A stretch of DNA of 64,000 nucleotides from Tropicimonas marinistellae (GTDB lineage: Bacteria > Pseudomonadota > Alphaproteobacteria > Rhodobacterales > Rhodobacteraceae): the NCBI RefSeq assembly GCF_001509585.1, contig NZ_LNCI01000002.1, positions 574,775-638,774 of the forward strand. Reading direction: 5' to 3'. The stretch's first letter is position 1, and each line of letters opens with the position of its first letter. Made by a program: the position numbers and the translations under genes. The notes beneath the pieces are model-generated. The model was not told the DNA's origin. It worked only from the letters and a program-made list of their open reading frames with translations, and ran no database searches. This document shows positions 29,128-38,121 of this stretch, in pieces.

Positions 29128-31542
29128 CTATCCGCGCATCCGCGCGCCATCGGGATCGAAGAGCGGCGCGGTGCGAACGACGGCCGACCGCATCTCTCCG
29201 AGGATCTCGATCTTCACCGCAAGCCCCTCGGCAATCCTGTCCGGGGGGAGGAACCCGATGGCCACGGATTCCTGTGCGTGGTGCGAATAACCCCCCGACG
29301 TGCAGAAGCCCACGACCCGCCCGTCAAGCCAGATCGGTTCGAACCCCACAACATCGGCGTCCGCAGCGTCCACGATCATCGTGCAAAGCCGTCGCTTCGG
29401 CCCGGCGACACGCTCGGCCTCGACAGCCGCCCGGCCAATGAAGTCGGCGGGCTTCTTCCAGGCGATGAAGCGGTCGAGCCCGGTCTCGCCGGGCGTGTAA
29501 TCGGGCGAGAACTCCCGCAACCAGGCACCGAACCCCTTGTCGAGCCGGAGCGACATCATCGCGCGCATGCCGAACGGGCGCAGGCCCAGGTCCTCGCCGG
29601 CCTCCGAGAGCACGCGCCAGAGGTGCCGCTGGCTCATCGGGTCGACGTAGATCTCGTAACCCAGGTCACCGGTGTAGCTCACCCGTTGCGCGATGGCGTC
29701 GGCCATGCCGACCGTCAGCCGTTTCACGTCAAGAAACCGGAAGGCATCGGCGCTCACATCACCGCGCGTGACGCGCGCCAGCAATTCCCGCGCCTTCGGC
29801 CCGGCGATCTGAAACCCCGTACGCCGGTCGGAGATGTTCTCCACCGTGACGCCAGCCTCTCCGTGCTGTGCGAACCAGCGCTGGTGAAAGGTCTGGCTGG
29901 CGTAGGAGGCCGTGAGCTGGAATTCCTCCGGGCCAAGACAGGAAATCGTGAAATCGCCGATCAGCCGTCCCGACGGCGCCAGCATCGGCGAAAGCGAGAG
30001 GCGCCCCTGTTGCGGAATGCGCCCTGCCATGATGCGGTCCAGCCAGCCGCGCGCGTTCGGCCCGGTCACGGAGAATTTCCCGAAGTTCTGCAACTCGTTG
30101 ATCCCGACGCCGCCCCGGACGGCGGCCACTTCGGCGGCGGCCGCCTCCCAGGCATTGGAGCGGCGGAAGCTTGGCACCTCGTAGGGTTCTTCCTCGCGCG
30201 GGGCGAAGTAGTTCACGACCTCCAGACCGAATTGCTGGCCGAAGACCGCGTTCATCCCCTTCCAGATGTCGTACATCGGCGTGGTGCGGAAGGGGCGGGC
30301 GGCGGGCAGTTCCTCGTTCGGGAAGGAGACGGAGAAGCGGTGCCGGTAGTTCTCCACCACCTTGGGCACGGTGTACCCCGGCGTCGTCCACGTCCCGAAG
30401 CGGGCCACGTCGAGGGCAAAGCTGTTCTGGGCCGGCTCGCCCTCGACCATCCATTGCGCCAGCGTCAGCCCGACCCCGCCGCCCTGGCTGAACCCGGCCA
30501 TGACCGCGGCGGCGGCCCAGTAGTTGCGCAGCCCCGGCACCGGACCGACGAGCGGGTTGCCGTCGGGGGCAAAGGTGAAGGGTCCGTGGATGACGGATTT
30601 GACCCCGGCCGTTTCCAGCACCGGCACCCGGCGGTAGGCGAAAGCGATGGATTCCTCGATCTTGTCGAACTGGTCGTTCAGCAATTCGTGGCCGAAGTCC
30701 CACGGCGTGCCGTCCACCGCCCAGGGCTCGCAGGGCTGTTCGTAGAAGCCGATACAGAGCCCGCGCCCCTCCTGGCGCATGTAGCTTTCGCCGCCGGGAT
30801 CAATAATGTGCGGGAACTCCTTGTCCCGGTTGTATATTTCGGGGATGTCGTCGGTCACGATATACTGGTGCGCCATGGGCAGCAGCGGCAGGTACACGCC
30901 GGCCATCGCCGCCACCTCGCGTGCCCAAAGCCCAGCGGCATTGACCACGTGTTCGGCGTGGATCGTGCCCTGTTCGGTCACCACGTCCCAGGTGCCATCG
31001 GTGCGGGGATTGGTTTGCAGGACCTTGCAATGGGTCACGATTTCGGCGCCCGCCATTCGGGCGGCCTTGGCATAGGCGTGGGTCGTGCCCGCCGGGTCCA
31101 GGTGCCCGTCGAGCGGATCGTAGAGGCCGCCGAGGATGCCATCCACATTCACAAGCTCTGCCATCTCCTTGATTTCACGCGGAGACAGGAGTTCCGTCTC
31201 CAGCCCCATGTACCGGTGCTTGGCGCGCTCCGCCTTCAGCATGTCGAGGCGCTCCGGCGTATCGGCAAGGGTGATCCCGCCCACATGGTGCAGCCCGCAG
31301 GACATGCCCGTGGTCGCCTCAAGCTCCTTGTAGAGCCCAATCGTGTACCCCTGGAGCGCCGCCATGTTGGTGTCGCCATTGAGCGTGTGAAAGCCGCCCG
31401 CCGCGTGCCACGTCGAGCCGCTCGTCAGGTCGGAGCGCTCCAGCAGCAGCACATCGGTCCAGCCAAGCTTGGTCAGGTGGTAGAGAACCGAACAGCCGAC
31501 GACGCCGCCGCCGATGACACAGACCTGGGTGGTGGTTTTCAT
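29128..31542 (-). CDS. GcvT-type FAD-dependent N-demethylase (dimethylglycine/sarcosine dehydrogenase family)
   Basis: An 804-residue two-part enzyme. The N-terminal half is a DAO-type FAD domain (VIGGGVVGCSVLYHL at residue 9 on; STWHAAGG near 43, whose His may hold FAD covalently in this family). The C-terminal half (from about residue 425) is a GcvT aminomethyltransferase-like tetrahydrofolate domain (YTGDLGYEIYV; RLDKGFGAW). Such enzymes oxidise N-methyl groups of dimethylglycine, sarcosine or related compounds and pass the carbon to folate. The start at 31542 has a typical MKTTTQ N-terminus. Substrate cannot be fixed from sequence; methylated amines are common in marine Rhodobacteraceae. 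Confidence 0.9.
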   Translation of the reverse strand: MKTTTQVCVIGGGVVGCSVLYHLTKLGWTDVLLLERSDLTSGSTWHAAGGFHTLNGDTNMAALQGYTIGLYKELEATTGMSCGLHHVGGITLADTPERLDMLKAERAKHRYMGLETELLSPREIKEMAELVNVDGILGGLYDPLDGHLDPAGTTHAYAKAARMAGAEIVTHCKVLQTNPRTDGTWDVVTEQGTIHAEHVVNAAGLWAREVAAMAGVYLPLLPMAHQYIVTDDIPEIYNRDKEFPHIIDPGGESYMRQEGRGLCIGFYEQPCEPWAVDGTPWDFGHELLNDQFDKIEESIAFAYRRVPVLETAGVKSVIHGPFTFAPDGNPLVGPVPGLRNYWAAAAVMAGFSQGGGVGLTLAQWMVEGEPAQNSFALDVARFGTWTTPGYTVPKVVENYRHRFSVSFPNEELPAARPFRTTPMYDIWKGMNAVFGQQFGLEVVNYFAPREEEPYEVPSFRRSNAWEAAAAEVAAVRGGVGINELQNFGKFSVTGPNARGWLDRIMAGRIPQQGRLSLSPMLAPSGRLIGDFTISCLGPEEFQLTASYASQTFHQRWFAQHGEAGVTVENISDRRTGFQIAGPKARELLARVTRGDVSADAFRFLDVKRLTVGMADAIAQRVSYTGDLGYEIYVDPMSQRHLWRVLSEAGEDLGLRPFGMRAMMSLRLDKGFGAWLREFSPDYTPGETGLDRFIAWKKPADFIGRAAVEAERVAGPKRRLCTMIVDAADADVVGFEPIWLDGRVVGFCTSGGYSHHAQESVAIGFLPPDRIAEGLAVKIEILGEMRSAVVRTAPLFDPDGARMRG

Positions 31543-31714
31543 GTGAGGCTCCCCGAGATTCCTGTGTCCAGCCTCAAAGCGCGCAGGCTCCGGCGCTAGG
31601 CGATTTGCGACAGGTGATGTCGCAGGCAGTCATCCGGGGAGGGCGGGCGCACAATGGAAGGCGGAGCAGCCCGCGCCGGTTGCCCCGTCGTGCGCACAAC
31701 GCGCGCAGGCCAAG

Positions 31715-32218
31715 TCAGGTGATCGCGCCGGTCAGCGCCGTGTCGATATCTGCCAGGGCCTTGTGTTCCGTGTCCGATACCGCTTCGCCGCCGAAGCCGA
31801 GGAACCCGCCCTCCTTGGCCGCCTGCGCTACGCTGTCGGCGATCCCGAGCAGCCAGGCGTTGAACGCATCGGCCTCCGCCGGGGCGTTGCTCCGAACGAT
31901 CCCGGAGATTTCGCGCAGGCGGACAATCGCCGCCTCGCAGGCTTCGGCGGGCTTGCGCCCCTTCACGAGTTCCCGGACACCATCGCGCGCAATGCCGCGC
32001 GCCTCGGAGGTGTCGAACGCGTTGACCGCTTCGGCAAGCAGCGAGCCCGCTGCCGCATCGGCCTTGGCGGCCGTCATCGCCCGCGCGACCGCGGCACTTT
32101 CCTGGAACGCCCCGATCAACCCGCTCGGGTCCGCGGCCGTGACGGCAAATCCCGCGACCAGCGGCGCCTGGATCACAAGGCCCCATTCCTCGTCGGTGAA
32201 ATTCTCTCTGACAGCCAT
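31715..32218 (-). CDS. Conserved hypothetical helical protein
   Basis: A 167-residue, alanine-rich, mainly helical protein with no signal peptide or membrane helix. It has a FTDEEWGLV start, a GKRPAE-like block near 90 and a GGFLGFGGEAVSD motif near residue 140 that looks conserved in type. I recall similar alphaproteobacterial hypotheticals but no function. A GGGAGG sequence lies about 13 bases before the ATG. It is followed by a 172-bp gap to the demethylase and preceded by an enoyl-CoA hydratase gene in the same direction. Confidence 0.75.
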   Translation of the reverse strand: MAVRENFTDEEWGLVIQAPLVAGFAVTAADPSGLIGAFQESAAVARAMTAAKADAAAGSLLAEAVNAFDTSEARGIARDGVRELVKGRKPAEACEAAIVRLREISGIVRSNAPAEADAFNAWLLGIADSVAQAAKEGGFLGFGGEAVSDTEHKALADIDTALTGAIT

Positions 32219-32339
32219 CTCTTCAATTCCTCCCTTCCTGAAATCCGCGCCACCGGCCCTGTAGGAAGGCGGCGCAAGTCAATTGGTACGCGCCCGTCCG
32301 TTCCCGGTCCACCGGCATCCTGCGAGGCGGCGCAGCCGA

Positions 32340-33131
32340 TCATTCCGACCAGTCTGGCTTGCGCTTCTCGATGAAGGCGGCGATGCCCTCGTCCGTGTCC
32401 CGCCAGAGCATGTTTTCCGTCATCACCGCCGCGGCGTGGGCGTAGGCGTCGGCGATCTCCATGTCGATCTGCTCGTAGAAGGCGCGCTTGCCGATCCGGA
32501 CCGCCGCGTCCAGCTTGCCGGCGAGCGTGTCGGCCAGCGCCGCCGTCCGGGCGGCCAGCTCGGGATGCGGAACCACGTGGTTGACCAGGCCCATGGCCTC
32601 GGCTCTGCCGGCGTCGATGAATTCGCCGGTCGTCAGTAATTCGAACGCTTTCTTGCGCGGAACCGCACGGGTCAGCGCGACCATGGGTGTGGAACAGAAC
32701 AGGCCGATATTCACGCCGTTGACGCCAAACCGCGTGCCCTCGGCGGCAACCGCCATGTCGCAGGACGCGACGAGCTGGCATCCGGCGGCGGTGGCGATCC
32801 CGTGGACTTCCGCGATCACCGGCTGCGGGAGGCGTTGCAGGCCGAGCATCACCTCGGCGCAGCGGCAGAAAAGGTTCGCGAAATAGGCCGCCCCGGCATC
32901 TTCGGACTGGCGGCCCGCCTGCATCTCCTTCAGGTCGTGACCGGCGCAGAAGACCTTGCCGGCCCCCCGAAGCACCACCACGCGAATCCCGCGATCCTCT
33001 TCAAGCGCCGCGATCTGTTCACTCAGCGCGGCCAGCATTGCGTCCGACAGGGCGTTGAGCGCCGCCGGCCGGTTCAGTGTCAGTTCCGCAACGTAACCGC
33101 GGTCCTCGCGCAGCAAGATCTCGTCCGGCAT
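32340..33131 (-). CDS. Enoyl-CoA hydratase/isomerase family protein
   Basis: A 263-residue crotonase-fold protein. The oxyanion-hole motif (FCAGHDLKEM, near residue 62) and second glycine-rich region (VHGIATAAGCQLVASCD, near 110) are present. The usual catalytic glutamates of true enoyl-CoA hydratases are not clear, since NGVNIGLFCSTPM follows instead, as in ECHDC3-like members whose activity is undefined. It is divergent from the thioesterase gene with 59 bp between, suggesting linked acyl-CoA metabolism. Confidence 0.88.
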   Translation of the reverse strand: MPDEILLREDRGYVAELTLNRPAALNALSDAMLAALSEQIAALEEDRGIRVVVLRGAGKVFCAGHDLKEMQAGRQSEDAGAAYFANLFCRCAEVMLGLQRLPQPVIAEVHGIATAAGCQLVASCDMAVAAEGTRFGVNGVNIGLFCSTPMVALTRAVPRKKAFELLTTGEFIDAGRAEAMGLVNHVVPHPELAARTAALADTLAGKLDAAVRIGKRAFYEQIDMEIADAYAHAAAVMTENMLWRDTDEGIAAFIEKRKPDWSE

Positions 33132-33190
33132 CCCGTCCTCCCATAGCCTTGGCCGAACAGTAACCGGGTAGCAGCGGAGGGGAAGGGCCG

Positions 33191-33613
33191 ATGTCCTTGA
33201 TGATGACGGCGGAGGAGCTGGACGCGTTCATTTCGCGCGAGTTTCCGCAAGTGGTGAACGATTTCCACGTCGAGGATCTGCGGGAGGACGGGATTCGCGT
33301 GCGCATGCAAATCGGGGAGCGCCATCTCAGGCCGGGCGGCACGGTTTCCGGGCCGTCGATGTTCTCGCTCGTGGATGTGTCGATCTACCTTGCGGTGCTC
33401 AGCCGTATTGGGCCGGTGGCGCTCGCCGTCACGACGAACTGCTCGATCGACTTCATGCGCAAGCCCGTGGCCGGACGGGATCTGCTCTGCGATGCGCGGC
33501 TGCTGAAACTCGGGCGGCAACTGGCCGTGGGGGATGCGCTGATATTCAGCGAGGGCGCGACCGAGCCGGTCGCGCGGGCTGGCGTGACCTATGCGATCCC
33601 GCCACGGCGCTGA
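33191..33613 (+). CDS. Hotdog-fold PaaI-type thioesterase
   Basis: A 140-residue single hotdog domain. The family pattern is visible around RPGGTVSGPSMFSLVDVSIY (about residues 47-66), with the Asp of the active-site region in LVDVSIY, and TTNCSIDFMRKP following. It likely hydrolyses an acyl-CoA thioester. GGAGGGGAAGGG lies upstream of the ATG. The Met-rich start (MSLMM) leaves 33191 or 33200 possible. Confidence 0.85.
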   Translation: MSLMMTAEELDAFISREFPQVVNDFHVEDLREDGIRVRMQIGERHLRPGGTVSGPSMFSLVDVSIYLAVLSRIGPVALAVTTNCSIDFMRKPVAGRDLLCDARLLKLGRQLAVGDALIFSEGATEPVARAGVTYAIPPRR

Positions 33614-33617
33614 GCCC

Positions 33618-33646
33618 AAAAAAACGGCGGGCCAGAGGCGCCGCCG
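33618..33646 (-). terminator. Intrinsic terminator of the DUF1127 gene
   Basis: Read leftward, CGGCGG (33646-33641) pairs with CCGCCG (33630-33625) around a ten-base loop and is followed by seven Ts (33624-33618). It sits 28 bp after the DUF1127 stop and just after the convergent thioesterase stop. Confidence 0.75.
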
Positions 33647-33674
33647 CAGTACGAAAGCCCGTCGCAGGGAAGTG

Positions 33675-33908
33675 TCAGGGCCTCCAACAGGGTTTCTGAA
33701 GTTCCAGCTGTGCGTCGTACGGGCTGATGCCCACGTCACGGAGCTGGCTCGGTGTGAGTTTGGACAGCGCGATCCGGCTGCGGCGGCGGCGATCCCATTT
33801 GGCAACCGCCACGGCCACGCGCAGTGCCAGTTGCGCGGCCAGCGGCAGCGGTGCATGGGCCTGCAATTGCTCGATATGGAGCGCGGTGGGAGCGGGGGAA
33901 TGTGCCAT
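33675..33908 (-). CDS. DUF1127 small protein
   Basis: A 77-residue protein whose C-terminal half carries the DUF1127 (YjiS-like) pattern: W-D-R-R-R-R-S-R, then LSKLTPSQLRDVGIS. GGAGG lies five bases before the ATG at 33908; a TTG four codons earlier is not needed. Small DUF1127 proteins have been tied to RNA metabolism and phosphate or virulence control in other alphaproteobacteria (family knowledge, not shown here). It is divergent from a MocR regulator gene with 90 bp between, which contains operator-like repeats. Confidence 0.82.
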   Translation of the reverse strand: MAHSPAPTALHIEQLQAHAPLPLAAQLALRVAVAVAKWDRRRRSRIALSKLTPSQLRDVGISPYDAQLELQKPCWRP

Positions 33909-33920
33909 GGGAACCTCCAA

Positions 33921-33966
33921 GATTGTGTTGACACAATGTTGCGTTACAATTACGAGATTGTGTTAC
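33921..33966. promoter_or_regulatory. Operator-like repeats between DUF1127 and mocR genes
   Basis: The nine-base direct repeat GATTGTGTT occurs at 33921-33929 and 33956-33964, 35 bp apart (between three and four helical turns). The first copy is part of a perfect palindrome ATTGTGTTGACACAAT (33922-33937), and GTTACAAT (33943-33950) adds a partial inverted copy. MocR-type regulators such as GabR and PdxR bind paired direct repeats (family knowledge), so this is likely the binding region of the adjacent regulator, controlling both genes. Confidence 0.6.
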
Positions 33967-33998
33967 ATCTGAATGATTGTACGGTCTAGGAAAGTATT

Positions 33999-35396
33999 GT
34001 GTCGGATACAAAATGGGCCGAGGGCCTGCTGCTCGACGGGCGCACGAAGTACAAGTCGCTGGCCGATCATCTCGGTGCGGCGATCGGGAACGGAACGCTC
34101 AAGGTCGGGGACAAGCTGCCTCCGGTCCGCCAACTCGCCTGGACGCTCGATGTCACGCCCGGCACGGTTGCGCGGGCCTATTCCATGCTGACCGATGCCG
34201 GCCTGCTGGAAGCGGTGGTCGGCCGCGGCACCTTCGTCGCGCCCAAGGCGCGCCCGGTCGTGGATGACGTCTGGTCCCGCGCGACGCCGGCGGATGACGG
34301 CACCGTCAACCTCTATGCGCCGCGGCTTCCCGACATGGGGCAGGTGGCCGCGGTGCGCCGTGCGCTGATCGAGGTCGCCGAAGGCGCGGCGACGGATCTC
34401 GTGGAATATCCCAACCGCGACGCCTTCCGGCCCGCGCGGGAGGCGGTCGTCGGCTGGCTGTCCGATGTCATGCTCGGGCCGCTGGATCAGGACGACATCG
34501 TGCTGTCCCATGGCGGCCAGAACGGGATATCGCTGGTCATGCAGGCGGCCTTGCGGGCGCCGTCGCCGGTGGTTCTGGTGGAGGATCTGAGCTACGCCGG
34601 GTTCCGGCGCGCGGCGGAAATGCTGCGTGTCGAGGTGGTCGGCGTGCCGTCCGATGCTGAGGGCGTCATCCCCGAGGAGCTGGAGCGCCTTGCCATCCGC
34701 CACGGTGCGCAATTGTTCTGCACCTCGCCCGAGGTTCACAATCCGACCGGCAACCATACCGGGCTGGCGCGGCGCAAGGCGCTGGTGGCGGCCTGTCGGC
34801 GGGCCGGGGGGGTGCAGATCCTGGAGGACGATTGCTACCGGACCGGCCCGGCCCGCGCGCCCTCCTACCGGGCGCTCTGGCCGGACGGCGGATGGCATGT
34901 CTCCTCGATCTCCAAGACGATCACCCCGGCATTGCGGATCGGCTTCGCGGTGGCGGCGCGCGGGCGCGCCAAGGACTTGCGGCGCGCGGCGGAATACGGC
35001 TTCTTCGGCCTCGCGCGTCCGCTGGCGGAGGTCGCGCGGATCATCCTTCGCGATTCCGAAACGAAAGCATGCTGCGAGCGCGTTCGCCGGCGCATCCGGG
35101 AGTACATCCGCGTCGCGGTGAATGCGCTCGGCGGCTACGACCTGCGCTGGCACGAGGAGGTCCCCTTCCTCTGGCTCACCCTGCCTCGGGGATGGCGCGC
35201 CGCGGAATTCACGCTGGCCGCGGAGCGGGCCGGCATCCAGCTGCGCTCCGCCGAGGAATTCGCGCTTCGCGAGGGGCGCGCGCCGCACGCGGTCCGCATC
35301 GCGGTGAACGGACAAATCCCGCTGGATCGGTTCGAACAGGCCATGCAGCGCCTGCGCGACCTGCTCGACAATCCGCCGGAACACATGGCGGTTTGA
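33999..35396 (+). CDS. MocR-family PLP-dependent transcriptional regulator
   Basis: A 465-residue fusion: an N-terminal GntR winged HTH (about 15-80; LPPVRQLAWTLDVTPGTVARAY) and a C-terminal aspartate-aminotransferase fold (about 105-455) with the PLP-binding Lys in SSISKTITPALRIGF and the NPTGN block. It senses a PLP adduct and regulates nearby genes. A GTG start at 33999 is supported by AGGAAAG upstream. The divergent DUF1127 gene and the repeats between them suggest direct control; the effector is unknown. Confidence 0.92.
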   Translation: MSDTKWAEGLLLDGRTKYKSLADHLGAAIGNGTLKVGDKLPPVRQLAWTLDVTPGTVARAYSMLTDAGLLEAVVGRGTFVAPKARPVVDDVWSRATPADDGTVNLYAPRLPDMGQVAAVRRALIEVAEGAATDLVEYPNRDAFRPAREAVVGWLSDVMLGPLDQDDIVLSHGGQNGISLVMQAALRAPSPVVLVEDLSYAGFRRAAEMLRVEVVGVPSDAEGVIPEELERLAIRHGAQLFCTSPEVHNPTGNHTGLARRKALVAACRRAGGVQILEDDCYRTGPARAPSYRALWPDGGWHVSSISKTITPALRIGFAVAARGRAKDLRRAAEYGFFGLARPLAEVARIILRDSETKACCERVRRRIREYIRVAVNALGGYDLRWHEEVPFLWLTLPRGWRAAEFTLAAERAGIQLRSAEEFALREGRAPHAVRIAVNGQIPLDRFEQAMQRLRDLLDNPPEHMAV

Positions 35397-35564
35397 CCCG
35401 AGTTCATGGGGTAATATGATACCGTAATTTCAAGTGCATGAAATTGCACGGTTTTCGCGACATGTTTGTGCTTGACCGGGCGTGCGAAACCTTTAGAACC
35501 GCGCCATCAATCGTTTTGGGCGCCGGTTCGGTTGCCCCCCGATACGCATACAAGAGCAAGAGCC

Positions 35565-36023
35565 ATGAAAACCTATACCGCGACCCCTGCGGAGATCGAA
35601 AAGAAATGGATCATCATCGACGCCGAGGGCGTGGTGCTGGGCCGTCTCGCCTCGATCGTCGCCAATCGCCTGCGCGGCAAGCACAAGGCGACCTACACCC
35701 CGCACATGGACATGGGCGACAATGTCATCGTGATCAATGCCGAGAAAGTGCAGATCACCGGCAACAAGCGCGCCAAGCCGAACTACTGGCACACCGGCTA
35801 CCCGGGCGGCATCAAGTCCCGCACCACCGGCCAGATCCTCGAGGGCAAGTACCCCGAGCGCGTCGTGACCCAGGCGGTGAAGCGCATGCTGCCGGGCAAC
35901 CGGCTCTCCCGCCAGCAGATGACCAACCTGCGCGTCTATGCCGGGTCCGAGCATCCGCATGAAGCCCAGCAGCCCGAAGTGCTGGACGTCAAATCCATGA
36001 ACAAGAAAAACACCCGGAGCTGA
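35565..36023 (+). CDS. rplM: 50S ribosomal protein L13
   Basis: A 152-residue ribosomal protein with [16 protein letters not shown] near residue 15, [14 protein letters not shown] near 40 and the [16 protein letters not shown] block near 103. The ATG at 35565 gives the usual family length; the frame is open upstream. It is followed after five bases by rpsI, the common rplM-rpsI operon. The ribosome-binding site is weak (AAGAG). Confidence 0.97.
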   Translation: MKTYTATPAEIEKKWIIIDAEGVVLGRLASIVANRLRGKHKATYTPHMDMGDNVIVINAEKVQITGNKRAKPNYWHTGYPGGIKSRTTGQILEGKYPERVVTQAVKRMLPGNRLSRQQMTNLRVYAGSEHPHEAQQPEVLDVKSMNKKNTRS

Positions 36024-36028
36024 GGCAC

Positions 36029-36523
36029 ATGGTTGAAGAAGTCAAATCCCTCGCCGAGCTGAACGAAGTTGCCGAAGGCGCCGTTCCGGGCGTCGAAATC
36101 GAGCTGGAGGCGCCGCGCGAGCCCGTCCGCGACGAGCTGGGCCGCTCCTATGCCACCGGCAAGCGGAAGGACGCGGTGGCCCGCGTCTGGATCAAGCCGG
36201 GCTCCGGCAAGGTCACCGTGAACGGCCGCGACATCACCACCTACTTCGCCCGCCCGGTTCAGCAGCTGATCCTGAACCAGCCGTTCCAGGTCGCCGGCGT
36301 CGAAGGCGAATTCGACGTGGTCGCCACCGTCAAGGGCGGCGGTCTGTCCGGCCAGGCCGGTGCGGTCAAGCACGGCATCTCCAAGGCCCTGCAACTCTAC
36401 GATCCGGCCCTGCGCGCGCCGCTCAAGGCCGCGGGCTTCCTGACCCGCGACAGCCGCGTGGTGGAACGCAAGAAGTTCGGCCGCCGCAAGGCCCGCCGGA
36501 GCTTCCAGTTCTCCAAGCGCTGA
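36029..36523 (+). CDS. rpsI: 30S ribosomal protein S9
   Basis: A 164-residue S9 with the usual core ([21 protein letters not shown] near residue 40; [25 protein letters not shown] end) and an acidic N-terminal extension of about 38 residues typical of Rhodobacterales. The C-terminal KR tail that reaches the ribosomal P site is present. It ends 65 bp before a strong terminator. Confidence 0.97.
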   Translation: MVEEVKSLAELNEVAEGAVPGVEIELEAPREPVRDELGRSYATGKRKDAVARVWIKPGSGKVTVNGRDITTYFARPVQQLILNQPFQVAGVEGEFDVVATVKGGGLSGQAGAVKHGISKALQLYDPALRAPLKAAGFLTRDSRVVERKKFGRRKARRSFQFSKR

Positions 36524-36587
36524 CCGGCGCCAGCACGGGACGGTCCGGACGCGCCGCGCTTCGGCAAGGCCATCGCGCAAAACGAAT

Positions 36588-36617
36588 ACGGAGGCTGCAA
36601 TCGCGGCCTCCGTTTTT
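36588..36617 (+). terminator. Intrinsic terminator of the rplM-rpsI operon
   Basis: ACGGAGGCTGC (36588-36598) pairs with GCGGCCTCCGT (36603-36613) with one G-U pair and an AATC loop, followed by TTTTCTTT. Its arms and loop are almost identical to the terminator after aroG. Confidence 0.88.
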
Positions 36618-36808
36618 CTTTGCGGGCGCCACCGTTCCAGAACCGGCCCCGCATACCGGCCCAGCCGCCGGCCTGCCTTCTTCTGTCGTCAAATATCCTG
36701 GGGGTTTGGGGGTGAAACCCCCAATGCCTCCGCGCGGGCGCGTCGGCGCCGCGCGACGAGTCGAGGTCGCGCCTTTTTCCTGTTGCATGGCGGTGCTACC
36801 ACCTCCCC

Positions 36809-38089
36809 ATGCAGCGCGACACCGACCCCGCCGATGAGATCCCGCAGCCAGCCGATGGCGCCGCGGATTCCGAGCCAATGCCCGCAACCGGCACCTGGGA
36901 GATCTTCCGCATCTTCCTCGGCCTCGGCCTGACCTCCTTCGGCGGCCCGATCGCCCATCTCGGCTACTACCGGACAGCCTTCGTCACGCGCCGCGGCTGG
37001 CTGAGCGAAGCCGCCTATGCCGATCTGGTCGCCCTCTGCCAGTTTCTGCCGGGCCCGGCCTCGACGCAGGTGAGCTTCTCCGTCGGCCTGATCCGCGGCG
37101 GCTGGAAGGGCGGGCTGGCGGCGTGGTGCGGCTTCACCCTCCCGTCGGCGCTCCTCCTGCTTCTCTTCGCCTACGGGGCCGGCATGACACAGGCGCCCGC
37201 CTTCACCGGTGCCATTGCCGGGCTGAAGATCCTTGCCGTGGCCGTCGTGGCCGACGCGGTCTACGGCATGGGCCGCAGCCTTGCGCCGGGCGGGGCGCGG
37301 CTGGAGATCGCGCTCGCCGCCCTGGCTGCCCTCGGAATGCTTCCGGGCGCGGGCGGCCAGGTCGCGGTGATCCTGGCCGGCGGCCTCGCGGGATGGGCCC
37401 TGTCCCTGGGCACCGCGGCAGACACGCAGGGGGCGGTGCATTTCCAGCGGCAGAACCTGCCCGGTCGCGGCACCGGTCCGGGGCTCGTCGGCCTTGCGCT
37501 GCTCTTGCTGGTGATCCCGCCGCTCCTGCTCGCGGCCGGTCTGGGCGGACCGGGCCTCGCGCTCTTCGAGGCCTTCTACCGCGCCGGGGCGCTGGTCTTC
37601 GGCGGCGGTCACGTCGTCCTGCCGCTCCTGCAGGACGCGGTCGTCGCCCCGGGATGGACCGATGCCGACACCTTCCTTGCCGGATATGGCGCCGCGCAGG
37701 CCGTGCCGGGCCCGATCTTCACCTTCGCGGCCTATCTCGGCGCGGTCTCCGGCCCGCCGACGCCGGGCGGGCTGACCGGCGCGGCCATCGCGCTCGTGGC
37801 GATCTTCCTGCCGGGGCTGCTGCTGGTGGCGGGGACGCTGCCGTGGTGGGTCGAACTGCGCCGCCTCGCGGCGGCGCGCGCGATCATGGCCGGCGTCAAC
37901 GCGGCGGTGGTCGGGGTGCTTGCGGCGGCGCTCTACGATCCGGTTTTCACCACCGGCATCCGCGACACGCTGGGCTTTGCTATGGCCGTGGCGGCGTTCT
38001 TCGCCCTGCGCACCTGGAAACTGCCGGTCTGGATGGTGGTGATCGCCACCGCCGCCGCCGGCAGCCTGCGTGCCGTGACGGGGATCTGA
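36809..38089 (+). CDS. chrA: Chromate transporter, long ChrA type
   Basis: A 426-residue inner-membrane protein made of two homologous CHR halves. Each carries the family motifs: GLTSFGGPIAHLGYY and CQFLPGPASTQVSFSVG in the first; GALVFGGGHVVLPLL and AAQAVPGPIFTFAAYLG in the second. About ten to twelve hydrophobic segments. It exports chromate by proton antiport in characterised members; the natural role here is unproven. It lies alone, after the ribosomal operon terminator. Confidence 0.92.
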   Translation: MQRDTDPADEIPQPADGAADSEPMPATGTWEIFRIFLGLGLTSFGGPIAHLGYYRTAFVTRRGWLSEAAYADLVALCQFLPGPASTQVSFSVGLIRGGWKGGLAAWCGFTLPSALLLLLFAYGAGMTQAPAFTGAIAGLKILAVAVVADAVYGMGRSLAPGGARLEIALAALAALGMLPGAGGQVAVILAGGLAGWALSLGTAADTQGAVHFQRQNLPGRGTGPGLVGLALLLLVIPPLLLAAGLGGPGLALFEAFYRAGALVFGGGHVVLPLLQDAVVAPGWTDADTFLAGYGAAQAVPGPIFTFAAYLGAVSGPPTPGGLTGAAIALVAIFLPGLLLVAGTLPWWVELRRLAAARAIMAGVNAAVVGVLAAALYDPVFTTGIRDTLGFAMAVAAFFALRTWKLPVWMVVIATAAAGSLRAVTGI

Positions 38090-38121
38090 CCGCCGGCGGG
38101 GCAGGGGCCCTTGGCCGCTCG

